The notes: a model not told the origin generated them from the sequence alone. DNA of 64,000 bases from Epiperipatus broadwayi (GCA_028023455.1 JAQFVV010006203.1:10138876-10202875); one strand, 5' to 3'; counted from the first letter of the stretch, positions 54,001 to 58,735 are shown. Made by a program: numbers and translations.

Positions 54001-57000
54001 CATATAAATTCTCATTATTAACATATATTAAATTTAAACTACCAGTACAAAATAAGAATTGCATAAAGTAACACTTTATTATAATGAACAAACATTTGCG
54101 TATGTATACACACATAAACAGGAGTTTAAAAAAACCAAATAATATATTAAATTATTGGTAAATATATGCTTACAAATGAAAGGCCTATTGAGTAATAATA
54201 ATAGATGGTAGCAGATTGAACATTTAATAATTTCCATTTACTTTGAGCAAGCTTTTTATTTATTTATATTATTAAGCAAAGAATAGATCTTGCAACTGCT
54301 AGCTTTGAATCAGGCATTTTACTATTAGTCACATTTATAAAGGTTATATCAACATCCATAGTATTTTGGCCCATGGACAGGTCTAGAGAGTAGTCAAATC
54401 ATCAATTCATCCATTTTTCCACTCCATTTCTTTCATTGCCCAATTCTTCAATTCCATGTAACTTTTTTCATTTCTTATATCATCCAACAATGTCAGTCAT
54501 TCTTCTTGTTTGCATCCCTCCAAAACATTTTTCATAATCTTTTTAATATGCATTCAATCCAGATTCTCTTTCTAATTTCCTCAATCAATCTTCTTTTTCA
54601 TTTACTCTTTTCAAAACTTAATTTATTTTATTTATCCAACTGTTTTTTTTTTCCATTCTTCTCCATGTCCACATCTCAAAGGCTTCCTACCAATCTGTTC
54701 TAATTTTACTACTTATTATCAATCTTTTACAACTATACATTAAGGCACTCCACACATAGCATTTAAGGTTATAAACTGTCAAATAATGATATCCATTAAA
54801 CAAGTAGTTAATATATGTTATGAGACATGTTTTTGGTAATAAACATGTTTAATAAAATAAAATAAATTTATCTACATTTCAATAACATTTATCCTCAACT
54901 GGGTGAAAAAATATATAGCAATAATCACATGATTATAGTAAATAGAATGGTTATTAAATAGCTTCAATTTATATTTAGCAGTATTTTTTATATTTATTTG
55001 CATGAAAAAACTTTTCCAAATAATTGGTAAATATATTGTTTCATTACATTTATTAATGCAGTTTGTGTTTTTAAATTTTTTTATAGCTTCTCTAAATATT
55101 CTTTGGGCATGGTTATTGCATGCAAATATAATGTTAGTAGTTGGGAAGTTCTATATGGTGGTGAGTATCCAAAATTATGGAGAGCAAGTGCTGAAAATGT
55201 TGAGAATTTTTTACTGCATTCATGTGTTCATCTCTTCTAGCATTTATACACTGATTGCTCCTTCCTATGTATGTAGTTGGAGACAAGCTACATGGAATTT
55301 TATAGACTTCTTGGGCTTTTAGAGGCATTTCATCATTAGGTTTGATCAGAATATGGTTAATCTGTTTTCTATTTTTCAAAATAAAATCTTTCTGAAAATG
55401 AACTTTCTATATTAGAAAAGAGTTTGAACTTTGCTCTTACACCATCATGCATTTCTTATGAGAAAATTATTTGTAACATTGAAATAACTCTCAGTAAGAT
55501 AGATTCTTCAAAAGCTGATCTTGCTGTAACTGAAATGTGCAATATTATTTACAAATTATCATCTCCTAAAAGTAATATAACTAAAGATGAACAGCTACTT
55601 CTTAAAAATATTAAAGCAGATAAATCTATAATAGTGCTTCCTTCAAACAAAGGGAATACCACTGTTATCATGGATAGTGGACTAAATGATAAGATATATG
55701 TTAAAACAAAAAGAGGTTCACCATGTCCAATTGATAATGGCATAAAAAATAAAATCATCCCTAAGGAAAAATCTCTATGTACTAAATTCTATGATATACC
55801 AAAAATACATAAAGATATTCCACTTTGTTTAATTGTTAGTGCCATAGGATCACCTTCTCAAGCCGTAGCAAGATACATAGCAAATGAAATACAACCAATT
55901 ATTCCCTTCATGAAATCATATATAAAAACACAACCCATTTTATAGCTATTATGAATAATTTAAAATTAACATCAAATGATATCTTTGTTAGCTTTGATGT
56001 TGTTTTTTTATTTACAAAGATAACAATCAATGCAGCAGTGGATATAGTTTCTAAACAATGCAAATTACAAAGTTATATAATCACATTAGTTAAACATTGT
56101 TTTAATAATATGTATTTTACTTACAATAAACAATTCTACAAACAAGTAATTGGAATCCCAATGGAATCTCCCATCTCCAATGTTTTCACCAATTTATTCA
56201 TTGAAGAATTGGAAACACACGCTTTATAACTCAGCATTCATGGAGAAGAAAAACTGAATGACTTTTTTCATATTAATAACCTACATTCACAAATTAAATT
56301 CACTATGGAAATAGATGGAAAACCCCCTTTTTTTGATATTCTTGTTTCTAAAACAAAAACTTTATCATCCTCTGTATGTAGGAAATCTACATATATTGAT
56401 AGATATCTAAAAGCAGCTATCACATCACCATCCAGCCTAAATCTTCTCTGTAGCTAAATCATTTTTTTCAAGGGCATTTTTACTTCAAAATACATCTGCA
56501 TTAAGAAAAAAGATTAAACACATATGTGAAGTCTTATTAATGAATGGTTGCAATACTATCACTACAAATAAAATAATACACAAAGCAAAAGCTCTTAGAA
56601 AGAAAAAGAAGCAAATACCTCTATTAGAATATGCATTCCTTATATAAAAGGAACCACAGATAAAATTGAAAAGATATTAAGATGCTACAACATAAAAACA
56701 ACATTCTCTACTAAGCAAAAGATTAATAATGTCCTGATTAAACTTAAGGATGTAATCCTTCTAGAAGTGCAAAAAATCTATGAAATCCTATGTGGAATGT
56801 GTGCAATTACATGCATAGGAAGATATATTAATCTTTAAGTAAAGTTTAAAGTTTATATCAGGGTTAGAAGTAATCTCTAGTTTAATAAATAATATTATTA
56901 ATGTATTATTTATCTGAAGTGGTTGAGATTAAAAAAAATTTAAAATAGAATTTGGTATCAATGAATACGAACAAACAATAAAGACATATATAACAAATTG

Positions 57001-57589
57001 TGATCTGATTTAATATCAAATGCATCTTGGGAGTCTCCCCCCCCCCAAATTCTTTACTTATATGTTTAAAGAATGTATATTAGAGTGGAAGTGTTTAAAT
57101 AGATATTACCTTTAGAAAAAGAAGGATAAAATTCAGATGTTCCATATTTGAGCAAAAGAACATTTCTAGTTTAGTAAATATTTAATAATAATATATTTAT
57201 CTGAAGTTATCGATATCATAGTTATGAGTGCAGAAAGATTGATACGTGTTAATCAAAATACAATAATTTGGTATTGATAAGTACTGAACAAATGATGGAA
57301 GACAAGCTCTTGGTTATGATTTGTCTTTTCAGATGTCTTTATATATTTTAAGAATGTATGATAGTGTGAAACTTTTAAACATATATATAATTTTATTTGA
57401 TGTTGTTACATAGATATCTATATAGATTATTATTATCTTGATTTTTTTAAGTATATTCCAGAATCTCCACGTTTTTATCTTGCACAAAATAATGTGCAGG
57501 GAGCAGAAAAAATATTGCACAATGTATTTAAAACTAACAAGAAACCAATGCCAACAGGTGATCTGGTCCCTTCCAAAGGAGTCTCTTTT
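5905..57589 (+). CDS. SVOP: SVOP-like MFS transporter, partial spliced gene (7 exons; N-terminal half)
   Basis: Seven exons at 5905-6047, 6272-6370, 15257-15328, 23314-23438, 30090-30153, 53366-53491 and 57452-57589 all have AG acceptors and GT donors and join in one frame. They encode about 256 residues of a major-facilitator transporter; SVOP/SV2 proteins have roughly 500-550. Visible order: conserved pre-TM1 segment [15 protein letters not shown]1 with [10 protein letters not shown]2, MFS motif A as [12 protein letters not shown]3-TM4 with [10 protein letters not shown], a loop with TLQAEF, TM5-TM6, and YIPESPRF after TM6. SVOP relatives sit in vesicle membranes; their substrate is unsettled. 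Intron lengths are 224, 8886, 7985, 6651, 23212 and 3960 nt. The start codon, upstream exons and TM7-12 were not found. An SV2-like or organic-cation-transporter-like paralogue is possible, but the MADA.EMM and PESPR layout favours SVOP. Confidence 0.5.
6272..6370 (+). CDS. SVOP: SVOP-like exon b: rest of TM1 and loop
   Basis: Thirty-three complete codons lie between ATCCTAG and GTAAGA. The exon opens with [14 protein letters not shown], matching the strongly conserved MADAMEMM-type segment of SVOP and SV2 transporters, then [13 protein letters not shown], the extracellular loop before TM2. The ATG is internal, not a start. The 224-nt intron before it is the only short intron in the gene. Confidence 0.5.
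6515..6710. mobile_element. Short palindromic copy of the CACTCAGTGCAAG repeat family
   Basis: CATCACATGATCACTATTTC and, further on, CCACTCAGTGCAAG and AGAGTAATCAATGGATGC match the unit ends at 48.9-49.5 kb and 52.2-52.7 kb. The second half is their inverted partner (ATTACTCTGGCTTGCAT, TATAGAGACTTCTGCCTG). The result is a minimal inverted-repeat element of about 110 bp plus one adjoining piece of the larger repeat. Confidence 0.5.
6711..7706. other. Intronic, nothing recognised
   Basis: AT-rich intron sequence. I see no coding segment or repeat shared with other parts of the window. Confidence 0.5.
7707..10960. repeat. Unnamed about 2.5-kb intronic repeat, unit A (carries an insertion)
   Basis: This unit aligns in direct orientation with 11609-14130. 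Shared blocks include ACATTTCACTTG, AATTCACATGGA, CAGTTTTCTGG-like text, CAATCAACAATTA and GGTGCATTGAA/GGTGCATCCAA. A third, shorter copy is at 23930-24600. Unit A is longer because of a segment at about 8787-9530 that unit B lacks. The 94-codon ORF at 8243-8527 is broken by stops in unit B, so it is not a conserved gene. The family is unknown to me: no RT, transposase, inverted ends or LTRs were recognised. Confidence 0.5.
8787..9530. mobile_element. Insertion in repeat unit A, possibly piggyBac-like
   Basis: Unit B provides the empty site (ATATTTAATTTAAAGG near 12705-12720), while unit A has TTAA, about 745 bp, then ATAATTTAAAG. The left end reads TTAACCTCTTGGAGGATCC and the right end finishes next to TTTAA. 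A TTAA target and a CC-starting end suggest a piggyBac-type non-autonomous element. The two ends are not clearly inverted repeats, so the family call is weak. No ORF of note. Confidence 0.5.
10961..11608. other. Spacer between repeat units A and B
   Basis: Intronic sequence of about 650 bp separating the two direct repeat units. No coding segment was recognised. Confidence 0.5.
11609..14130. repeat. Unnamed intronic repeat, unit B
   Basis: Direct copy of unit A without the 0.75-kb insertion. Similarity runs from GACATAATTTTTTGTAAATA through TTGCTCTAAGGAC near the right end. Many scattered single-base and short indel differences show the duplication is not recent. Stops interrupt every reading frame, including the one that is open in unit A. 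Confidence 0.5.
14131..15256. other. Intronic, nothing recognised
   Basis: AT-rich sequence leading to the T-rich acceptor tract of exon c. No repeat or coding signal beyond chance. Confidence 0.5.
15257..15328 (+). CDS. SVOP: SVOP-like exon c: TM2 and MFS motif A
   Basis: Twenty-four codons lie after a long T-tract and CAG and before GTAAAT. They encode TM2 ([11 protein letters not shown]) and [13 protein letters not shown], the cytosolic motif A loop between TM2 and TM3 that is diagnostic of MFS transporters (G-x-x-x-D-x-x-G-R). A tryptophan stands where a basic residue often follows the last GR. Phase 0 on both sides fits the neighbouring exons. Confidence 0.5.
15329..21540. other. Long intron segment with only low-information features
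   Basis: AT-rich intron 3. Small ORFs at 16718-16960, 17808-18074 and 18506-18703 have no recognisable domain. There are two local tandem duplications: about 18475-18575 (GGGATTGAGTAATCTCTCCC / GGGATGGAGTAAGCTCTCCC) and about 19180-19270 (AATAGAATTATTTATTTC twice, about 50 bp apart). A (CA)/(TA) mixed microsatellite is near 15484-15540. No exon was recognised. Confidence 0.5.
22239..22309 (+). repeat. Degenerate telomere-like (CCCTAA) interstitial array
   Basis: About six units of CTAACCCTAAAA, a 12-bp variant of the CCCTAA motif, sit in intron 3. The unit mixes CCCTAA with AACCTAA and AATCTAA variants. It resembles an interstitial telomeric sequence, or a simple repeat that converged on it. 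Confidence 0.5.
22512..22901 (-). CDS. Unidentified 129-codon ORF within intron 3
   Basis: I do not recognise this reading frame. It runs 129 codons from an ATG and lies antisense to the host gene. The product would be basic and soluble, with scattered cysteines ([32 protein letters not shown]) and a C-terminal stretch rich in histidine and phenylalanine ([19 protein letters not shown]). No transmembrane segment or signal peptide is evident. Its length stands out in AT-rich sequence, where stops are frequent, and it contains less common codons for W, C, H and G. It could be the remnant of a mobile-element protein or a chance ORF. There is no visible promoter, partner gene or terminal repeat. 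Confidence 0.5.
   Translation of the reverse strand: MKDCHEFNSGILCEAPNNRKIKRSIVYCSKRIVINQQYSNKEIIDFLNVCENKNFHRCYISKHIYFSGSSVYMVAYKNAGACLIDKDTVRWHRFHAKTIKYEHSRAVDFNHFDVFFCNAKIKTKQNHLF
22902..23313. other. End of intron 3
   Basis: AT-rich sequence with the acceptor of exon d at its end. Nothing else recognised. Confidence 0.5.
23314..23438 (+). CDS. SVOP: SVOP-like exon d: TM3 and TM4
   Basis: Acceptor TTTTTTAG, donor GTAAGT. The exon encodes TM3 ([19 protein letters not shown]), a short loop and TM4 with [15 protein letters not shown], equivalent to MFS motif B (arginine followed by glycine-rich turns). It is 125 nt and ends with the first two bases of an alanine codon (GC), so the next exon must begin with one base. 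The exon at 30090 does exactly that. Confidence 0.5.
23439..23929. other. Start of intron 4, nothing firm
   Basis: AT-rich. CGAGTTCGTCACTGTACC near 23765 is faintly tRNA B-box-like, but there is no cloverleaf. Confidence 0.5.
23930..24600. repeat. Unnamed intronic repeat, partial unit C
   Basis: Third copy of the repeat in units A and B, matching about 10260-10900 and 13395-14060. Shared blocks include TCAAAATCAGAAGGCT, GGCCAGAGCATTGATGATGA and TCAGCATGTTTTA, plus an AATCCAATCA block. It is more diverged than A and B are from each other, so this is a dispersed repeat family as well as a local duplication. Confidence 0.5.
24601..25229. other. Intronic, nothing recognised
   Basis: AT-rich sequence without a recognisable element. 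Confidence 0.5.
25230..25690. mobile_element. Palindromic tRNA-like SINE unit
   Basis: The right end (about 25600-25675) reads GTATAAGATGGATTGGATAG, then AAAGTCTGAGTTCAAGTCCC. GAGTTCAAGTCCC is a good Pol III B-box. The left end (about 25280-25350) is its reverse complement (GGGATTTGAACTCAGACTTT). The middle shares ACCAGCACTCATC, CAGTGCTCAG and CTTCAAACTTTA with units at 58.8-59.9 kb and 61.6-61.9 kb. The arrangement is two inverted tRNA-like heads around a common body. Confidence 0.5.
25830..26722 (-). mobile_element. pogo/Tigger-like non-autonomous DNA transposon, copy 2 (inverted)
   Basis: Ends CACCTGGGTCTCGTTTTATG and its complement, flanked by TA (25828-25829 and 26723-26724). Its sequence matches copy 1 at 3939-4851 in the opposite orientation, including the AAAAATTTCAAATATTTGAA and ATAACGTTATAT blocks. 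On the + strand at about 26257-26330 an open segment ([20 protein letters not shown]) may be the remnant of a pogo-type N-terminal DNA-binding domain. The rest is too short to encode a transposase. Confidence 0.5.
26913..27003 (+). mobile_element. tRNA-Val-like SINE head or tRNA pseudogene
   Basis: The sequence has a tRNA-like order: GGTTGAGAGGTCAGC (A-box-like), an anticodon-arm-like TTGC CTTACAA GCAG whose loop centre is TAC (valine), and GGTTCACTTCC (B-box-like). A short insertion (GGTTAGCA) breaks the T-arm spacing, and acceptor-stem pairing is not evident. An A-run follows at 27004. This fits a tRNA-derived SINE 5' region better than a working tRNA gene. Confidence 0.5.
27004..27590. other. 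Intronic, nothing recognised
   Basis: AT-rich sequence downstream, in PLE sense, of the minus-strand Penelope-like element. It may include its 3' end, but no boundary is visible. Confidence 0.5.
27597..27650 (-). other. Hairpin just 3' of the minus-strand PLE
   Basis: Read on the minus strand, AAGCTA ... TAGCTT encloses an inner GAGG/CCTC hairpin followed by CGAAAACG. An outer stem, an inner hairpin and GAAA just after it recall a hammerhead layout and sit where PLEs carry one. The CUGANGA core is poor (AUUAUGA) and the inner stem overlaps it. I call it only a candidate degenerate structure. Confidence 0.5.
27700..29764 (-). pseudogene. Penelope-like retroelement polyprotein (RT + GIY-YIG), frameshifted
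   Basis: Three overlapping minus-strand frames make one PLE polyprotein: 29764-29291 (N-terminal, ending at EDKGNR), about 29297-29220, and about 29214-27700 (495 codons counted from a GTG at 29187). One frameshift sits at about 29292-29300, right after the DKG motif, another at about 29215-29225. The RT has [21 protein letters not shown] (motif A aspartate), [10 protein letters not shown] and RYVDDIF (YVDD at about 28588-28599). The C-terminal GIY-YIG endonuclease shows VVYSISC...[18 protein letters not shown] and HSMKSGHNF. PLEs reverse-transcribe their RNA at nicked DNA. This lineage differs clearly from the 31-36 kb copies: YVDD instead of YIDD, and CPQEKC before the YYG. Little decayed, but not intact. 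Confidence 0.5.
29765..30089. other. End of intron 4
   Basis: AT-rich, with a short ACTCACTCACACACACTC microsatellite near 29849 and the TA-rich acceptor tract of exon e. Confidence 0.5.
30090..30153 (+). CDS. SVOP: SVOP-like exon e: 64-nt exon, TM4-TM5 loop
   Basis: This short exon follows a TA-rich tract ending TTATAG and precedes GTAAGA. Its first base completes the split alanine codon of exon d. It then encodes [20 protein letters not shown] plus Q in phase 0. The T-L-x-x-E-F and K-x-R-x-K pattern is the cytosolic TM4-TM5 loop of SVOP proteins (TLYAEF...K-x-R-x-K), precisely the piece missing between exons d and f. It was located by phase and family pattern, not by ORF length. Confidence 0.5.
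30154..31640. other. Start of the 23-kb intron 5, AT-rich
   Basis: Very AT-rich sequence with several short (TA) runs (30650, 31010, 31575, 31630). The small minus-strand ORFs at 30962-31144 and 31190-31393 have no recognisable domain. Confidence 0.5.
31649..31795 (-). repeat. PLE pseudo-LTR, inverted copy at the left edge of the tandem array
   Basis: ACGAAGATTTGCACGGGTTA through TTATAAAAGGTAGAAAG is the reverse complement of 32888-33027 and of about 35418-35540. It therefore lies inverted against the two pLTRs to its right and abuts a 5'-truncated element at about 31790. An inverted pLTR next to a truncated tandem copy is a known PLE arrangement. Confidence 0.5.
31727..31777 (-). ncRNA. Candidate hammerhead ribozyme in the inverted pLTR
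   Basis: Read on the minus strand: AACT, CTGTGGA (hammerhead core CUGANGA with one change), a T, the hairpin GGCTTG-TGTGAC-CAAGTC, GAAA, C, GTC, then AGTATATT. Cleavage would follow the GTC (complement of 31735-31737). AACT/AGT and flanking TAT/ATA can form stem I. Stem III would be only A-C/G-U, typical of PLE ribozymes thought to act as dimers. Confidence 0.5.
31790..32887 (+). pseudogene. PLE copy 1: 5'-truncated RT + GIY-YIG
   Basis: The copy starts inside the RT, just before [10 protein letters not shown], so the N-terminal half and RT motif A are missing. It retains [11 protein letters not shown] (YIDD), [12 protein letters not shown], and after a frame change the endonuclease with [17 protein letters not shown] and [12 protein letters not shown], ending at RPDCINK (stop at 32757-32759). 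The frame changes at the A-run 32281-32288: 8 A's leave the GIY-YIG in the next frame. Over the 166 shared RT residues it differs from copy 2 at seven positions I can count. Upstream lies the inverted pLTR; downstream, a forward pLTR shared with copy 2. Confidence 0.5.
32888..33027 (+). repeat. PLE pseudo-LTR between tandem copies
   Basis: CATCTTTCTACCTTTTATAA through CATGCAAATCTTCGTTTTAAC separates truncated copy 1 from fuller copy 2. It is nearly identical to about 35418-35540 and to the reverse complement of 31649-31795. It would supply the 3' end of copy 1 and the 5' leader of copy 2. Confidence 0.5.
32901..32952 (+). ncRNA. Candidate hammerhead ribozyme in the central pLTR
   Basis: TTATAACT, CTGTGGA (32909-32915), T, hairpin GGCTTG-TGTGAC-CAAGTC (32917-32934), GAAA (32935-32938), T, GTC (32940-32942), AGTATATT. 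Predicted cleavage is after 32942. Only one base of the CUGANGA core deviates (A6 to U), with one extra U before stem II. Its position in the pLTR of a PLE is where hammerheads are known. Confidence 0.5.
33085..35290 (+). pseudogene. PLE copy 2: nearly full-length RT + GIY-YIG polyprotein with few lesions
   Basis: Starting at the first ATG after the pLTR (33085), the frame shows an N-terminal region, then [40 protein letters not shown] (motif A), [21 protein letters not shown] (YIDD at 34444-34455) and KLPFLDVLV. The GIY-YIG part has [18 protein letters not shown] (YIG at 35066-35074) and RRDEHANAV, ending RPDCINK. Lesions are few: an in-frame TGA at 33955-33957 just before [11 protein letters not shown], most simply a CGA to TGA change; an 8-A run at 34812-34819 that shifts the frame between RT and endonuclease, shared with copy 1; and a TAA at 34829-34831 in the downstream frame where copy 1 has CAA. 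Both domains keep their key residues. Confidence 0.5.
35418..35540 (+). repeat. PLE pseudo-LTR at the 3' end of copy 2
   Basis: CATCTTTCTACCTTTTATAA onward matches 32888-33010, then passes into (TA)n. It closes the tandem array, giving the order: inverted pLTR, truncated copy, pLTR, fuller copy, pLTR. Confidence 0.5.
35432..35481 (+). ncRNA. Candidate hammerhead ribozyme in the right pLTR
   Basis: CTGTGGA (35440-35446), T, hairpin GGCTTG-TGTGAC-CAAGTC (35448-35465), GAAA (35466-35469), T, GTC (35471-35473). Before the core this copy has AATT where the other pLTRs have AACT; the change turns a C-G pair of stem I into a U-G wobble, so pairing is kept. Confidence 0.5.
35545..37470. other. Intronic, nothing firm
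   Basis: AT-rich. A short inverted pair at about 36470-36510 (GGACCACAAATCATGGTCC) is the only local structure noticed. Confidence 0.5.
37477..37685 (-). mobile_element. Diverged PLE 3'-end/pLTR fragment with decayed hammerhead
   Basis: ACGAAGATTTTCATGGGTTG through AAGGTAGAAAGATGGTTGTA and on to CACCAATAGCAAAAATGTTA match the 3' end and pLTR of the 33-35 kb PLE in reverse orientation. Stem II of the ribozyme is preserved (GACTTG-TGTGAT-CAAGTC) with an A-U pair replacing a G-U pair. The core (CAGTGGA) and the cleavage triplet are lost. This is an independent, older copy. Confidence 0.5.
37690..38940. other. Intronic, nothing recognised
   Basis: AT-rich intron sequence with no repeat or coding segment I can name. 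Confidence 0.5.
38945..40170. mobile_element. 1.2-kb long inverted repeat (foldback) element
   Basis: The left arm (about 38945-39450) is the reverse complement of the right arm (about 39690-40170). Matching blocks include ATTTTGGTTTCTAA with GGG and TGACACAA, AAAAAATCACAATTT, TTAAAATTGTAT, AAGCTAAAATAAT and AAAAGATCAAATTATG. The loop (about 39450-39690) holds a third, direct partial copy of the outer arm (CACACAACCATGCAATAAAATAAA). The 112-codon ORF at 38918-39256 lies in the arm and is not a convincing gene. A transcript would fold into a roughly 500-bp hairpin. Confidence 0.5.
40171..41045. other. Intronic, nothing firm
   Basis: AT-rich, with long T and A runs near 40620-40760. Confidence 0.5.
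41051..41530 (+). repeat. Polypurine minisatellite-like tract
   Basis: About 480 bp of strongly purine-rich + strand with degenerate repeated phrases: AATGAAATGAGATGAT, GAGATGGGTGTGAGAAAGAG and GAAATGGAATA, recurring every 60-120 bp. Serine/phenylalanine-rich minus-strand ORFs here (41032-41403, 41135-41320) are by-products of the composition. Such tracts can form triplex or other non-B DNA. Confidence 0.5.
41531..48299. other. Long intron segment, no recognised gene
   Basis: About 6.8 kb of AT-rich sequence. Minor items: a C-run near 45670, a (CA)n microsatellite near 46028-46042, and GGATTGAACTTGGGAG near 47110, which looks like a weak B-box with no cloverleaf. The minus-strand ORFs at 43330-43554 and 48049-48291 have no recognisable domain. 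Confidence 0.5.
48300..48760 (+). repeat. Polypyrimidine tract blocks
   Basis: Three blocks of C/T-rich sequence (about 48308-48455, 48540-48590, 48650-48760) are separated by a repeated AT-rich phrase (AAAAATATAAATTTATTTTTATAA at 48455 and 48755). This is a mirror of the polypurine tract at 41 kb in strand bias, but not a copy of it. Confidence 0.5.
48870..52710. mobile_element. 3.8-kb composite element with inverted tandem-repeat ends
   Basis: Left end: two direct copies of a unit (about 48876-49320 and 49323-49550) containing TGCTTGCTTATAACTGTTAT, CCACTCAGTGCAAGCCAGAG and GAGGAGCCTTGGATCTGAGA. Right end (52190-52705): the same units in reverse orientation (TTGATTACTCTGGCTTGCAC twice, about 450 bp apart). 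A further inverted scrap lies at 49550-49610, ending in GAGTTCGATCC, a B-box-like word. The interior (about 49640-52170) is single-copy here and carries no ORF with a recognisable domain. A small relative is at 6515-6710. Confidence 0.5.
49640..52170. other. Interior of the composite element, no gene recognised
   Basis: About 2.5 kb richer in G, C and TCGA-type words than its surroundings, especially 50200-50460 and 51180-51560. The 68-codon minus-strand ORF at 50216-50422 has no domain I know. The sequence at 52060-52180 contains GGTTTGAATTC and GAGTTTGAATCC, B-box-like words suggestive of tRNA-derived pieces. Confidence 0.5.
52785..53230. mobile_element. Palindromic MITE of about 445 bp
   Basis: Left arm 52790-52960 and right arm 53035-53220 are inverted repeats. 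Paired blocks: AGGTACTTAACTGATTTTAT / ATAAAATCAGTTAAGTACCT, ACAAACTTTCATTTAAAAAA / AATGAAAGTTTGT, and TAATTAGATAGATTCTAATT-like text. It lies just upstream of exon f. No protein is encoded. Confidence 0.5.
53366..53491 (+). CDS. SVOP: SVOP-like exon f: TM5 and TM6
   Basis: Forty-two codons lie between TTTTTCAG and [25 protein letters not shown] forms TM5 (the family has FWA-GTVFEVVLA-like text), followed by the GWRWQ loop and a hydrophobic TM6 ([16 protein letters not shown]). Phase 0 on both sides. The preceding intron is about 23 kb and holds most of the retroelement load in the window. Confidence 0.5.
53492..54375. other. Start of intron 6, nothing recognised
   Basis: AT-rich intron sequence. 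The minus-strand ORF at 53882-54115 has no recognisable domain. Confidence 0.5.
54380..54705 (-). pseudogene. Non-LTR retrotransposon (LINE) RT C-terminal fragment
   Basis: On the minus strand the fragments IEEIRKRIW, then FWRDANKK, and [12 protein letters not shown] follow the order of the C-terminal tail of endonuclease-reverse transcriptase LINE proteins (EIRKR-W-GH-LR ... EGRMQGKR ... LKNWAMER-EWR pattern). Stops and frameshifts interrupt it, so it is a dead, 5'-truncated copy. The family resemblance is by eye only. Confidence 0.5.
55003..55385 (-). pseudogene. PLE GIY-YIG C-terminal fragment, inverted
   Basis: Minus-strand reading gives [10 protein letters not shown], then [20 protein letters not shown] and RRDEHMNAV, and in another frame [16 protein letters not shown] and [10 protein letters not shown]. 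These are homologous, in order, to the GIY-YIG domain and C-terminus of the 33-35 kb PLE. It is joined head-to-head, within about 20 bp, to the plus-strand RT copy starting near 55389. Confidence 0.5.
55389..56838 (+). pseudogene. PLE reverse transcriptase relic (head-to-head copy)
   Basis: Starting at [16 protein letters not shown], this copy carries [12 protein letters not shown] (DKG motif, D to N), [24 protein letters not shown] (motif A), [20 protein letters not shown] and FFDILVSKT, and ends in a truncated GIY-YIG start ([12 protein letters not shown]). It is broken into frames 55424-55945 and 55951-56229 plus later pieces. The region of the YIDD active site (after 56229) is deleted, so it cannot be an active RT. 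It is a relative, but not a near copy, of the 33-35 kb element, and no pLTR was seen. Confidence 0.5.
56850..57451. other. End of intron 6
   Basis: Two loosely similar direct segments (about 56880-57030 and 57160-57310) share TCTAGTTTAATAAATA / TCTAGTTTAGTAAATA and AATTTGGTAT with GAACAAA; a C-run is at about 57037. Otherwise noncoding, up to the acceptor of exon g. Confidence 0.5.
57452..57589 (+). CDS. SVOP: SVOP-like exon g: PESPR signature and start of central loop
   Basis: Forty-six codons lie between TTTTTTAAG and [20 protein letters not shown] carries the P-E-S-P-R signature found after TM6 in sugar-porter and SVOP-like transporters. The rest ([22 protein letters not shown]) matches the amphipathic start of the TM6-TM7 cytosolic loop, including the conserved asparagine/lysine-proline-met-proline stretch. 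The gene must continue, but no further exon was recognised between here and 64000. Confidence 0.5.
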
Positions 57590-58370
57590 GTAAGTAGTTA
57601 GCTACTTAGGCAAAATTATTAAATATTTCATTATAAAATTTGTGTGTATATATTTTATTGTGTGTTGTGACTGGTGATAAAGTCACTCAATTTAAATGAT
57701 GAATCAATTATCACCATCTGAAAGCTGGCAGTTGAGTGTAAGTCTTTTTGCTATTTTTCCTGGATACTCTAGGAAAGGGGTTGTCAAGCTACAATCTGTG
57801 GACTACTTCTGGCCTGCTTAATGTTTTTATCTGGCCTATGACATGTATTGCTGCTTGGAATGAAAAGGTCTTGTTATAATCAAAAAAATGGTAAACAATT
57901 ATTTTTTGATCTTGTTATAATCAATAAATGAAACAAAAAGTTATTTTTTAACTATATAATTTTTGTGCCACAAGAAAATGAAACTTAAACTCTACATACC
58001 AGCAAATTTTTTTCTTTTTTGCACACAAAAATGTAAAAATCACTTTATTTTTCCCCACTCAATAGATGAATAACATTTTTTTTTAATTGAAAATAGTTTA
58101 AAACTGAAAAAGTAAAACATTTTATAAAAAAGATAATAGAAAGGTTTTTTTTAGGAAAATTTTGTGTCCAGATAGCAGAAAATATCAAAGTTAAGAATAT
58201 TCAAAAAAATAAATTTTATAAACTTTAATCAGTTCAAGTAATTTGATTATAGCACGTCTAGTAATTAAATTGGTTACCAATATAATTTTCATTAACTCAA
58301 AATACTGTAACAAAACACCGGAATAAATTAATTTTTAAAAAAATTTTTTTAATAATAGACAGTCAATAAA
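57590..58370. other. Intron after exon g, nothing recognised
   Basis: CAATCTGTGGACTACTTCTG and GCCTGCTTAATG (about 57795-57840), with GTTTGCCAACTCCTG near 60309, resemble the ends of a dispersed repeat. No exon of the transporter was recognised. Confidence 0.5.
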
Positions 58371-58373
58371 TAA

Positions 58374-58735
58374 TTAAAATTATCCAAAATCAACCAGACT
58401 AGCCAAGAAAAAATAAAATCAAAAACACAACCAATGGTTTCACTGCTACAAGCAGACTTCTCAAAAACTACAAAACAACACCATATTTATATTAAACATT
58501 ACTCAAAATCCATTTACTTCCCATCCACCCTTAATATTAAAAGAACTTTTAAATGAGTTAATTGCGTGGATGGAAAGAAAATGGATTTGTGGGTAATGTT
58601 TAATATAAATATGGTATTGTTTTGTAGTTCTTTACATTTGAGAAGTCTGCTTGTAGCAGTGAAACGATTGTTTGTGTTTTTGATTTTATTTTTTCTTGGC
58701 TAGTCTGGCTGAGTTTTGGATTTGGGGTAATTTTA
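58374..58735. mobile_element. Palindromic MITE of about 360 bp
   Basis: The left arm (about 58374-58535) and right arm (about 58564-58735) are inverted repeats. Paired blocks: CCAGACTAGCCAAGAAAAAA / TTTTTTCTTGGCTAGTCTGG, CACTGCTACAAGCAGACTTC / GAAGTCTGCTTGTAGCAGTG, and ACCATATTTATATTAAACAT with its complement. No ORF. Confidence 0.5.

Noticed and set aside
55002-55322. 106-codon plus-strand ORF
   Set aside because: It is antisense to the inverted GIY-YIG fragment, which matches the PLE family on the minus strand.
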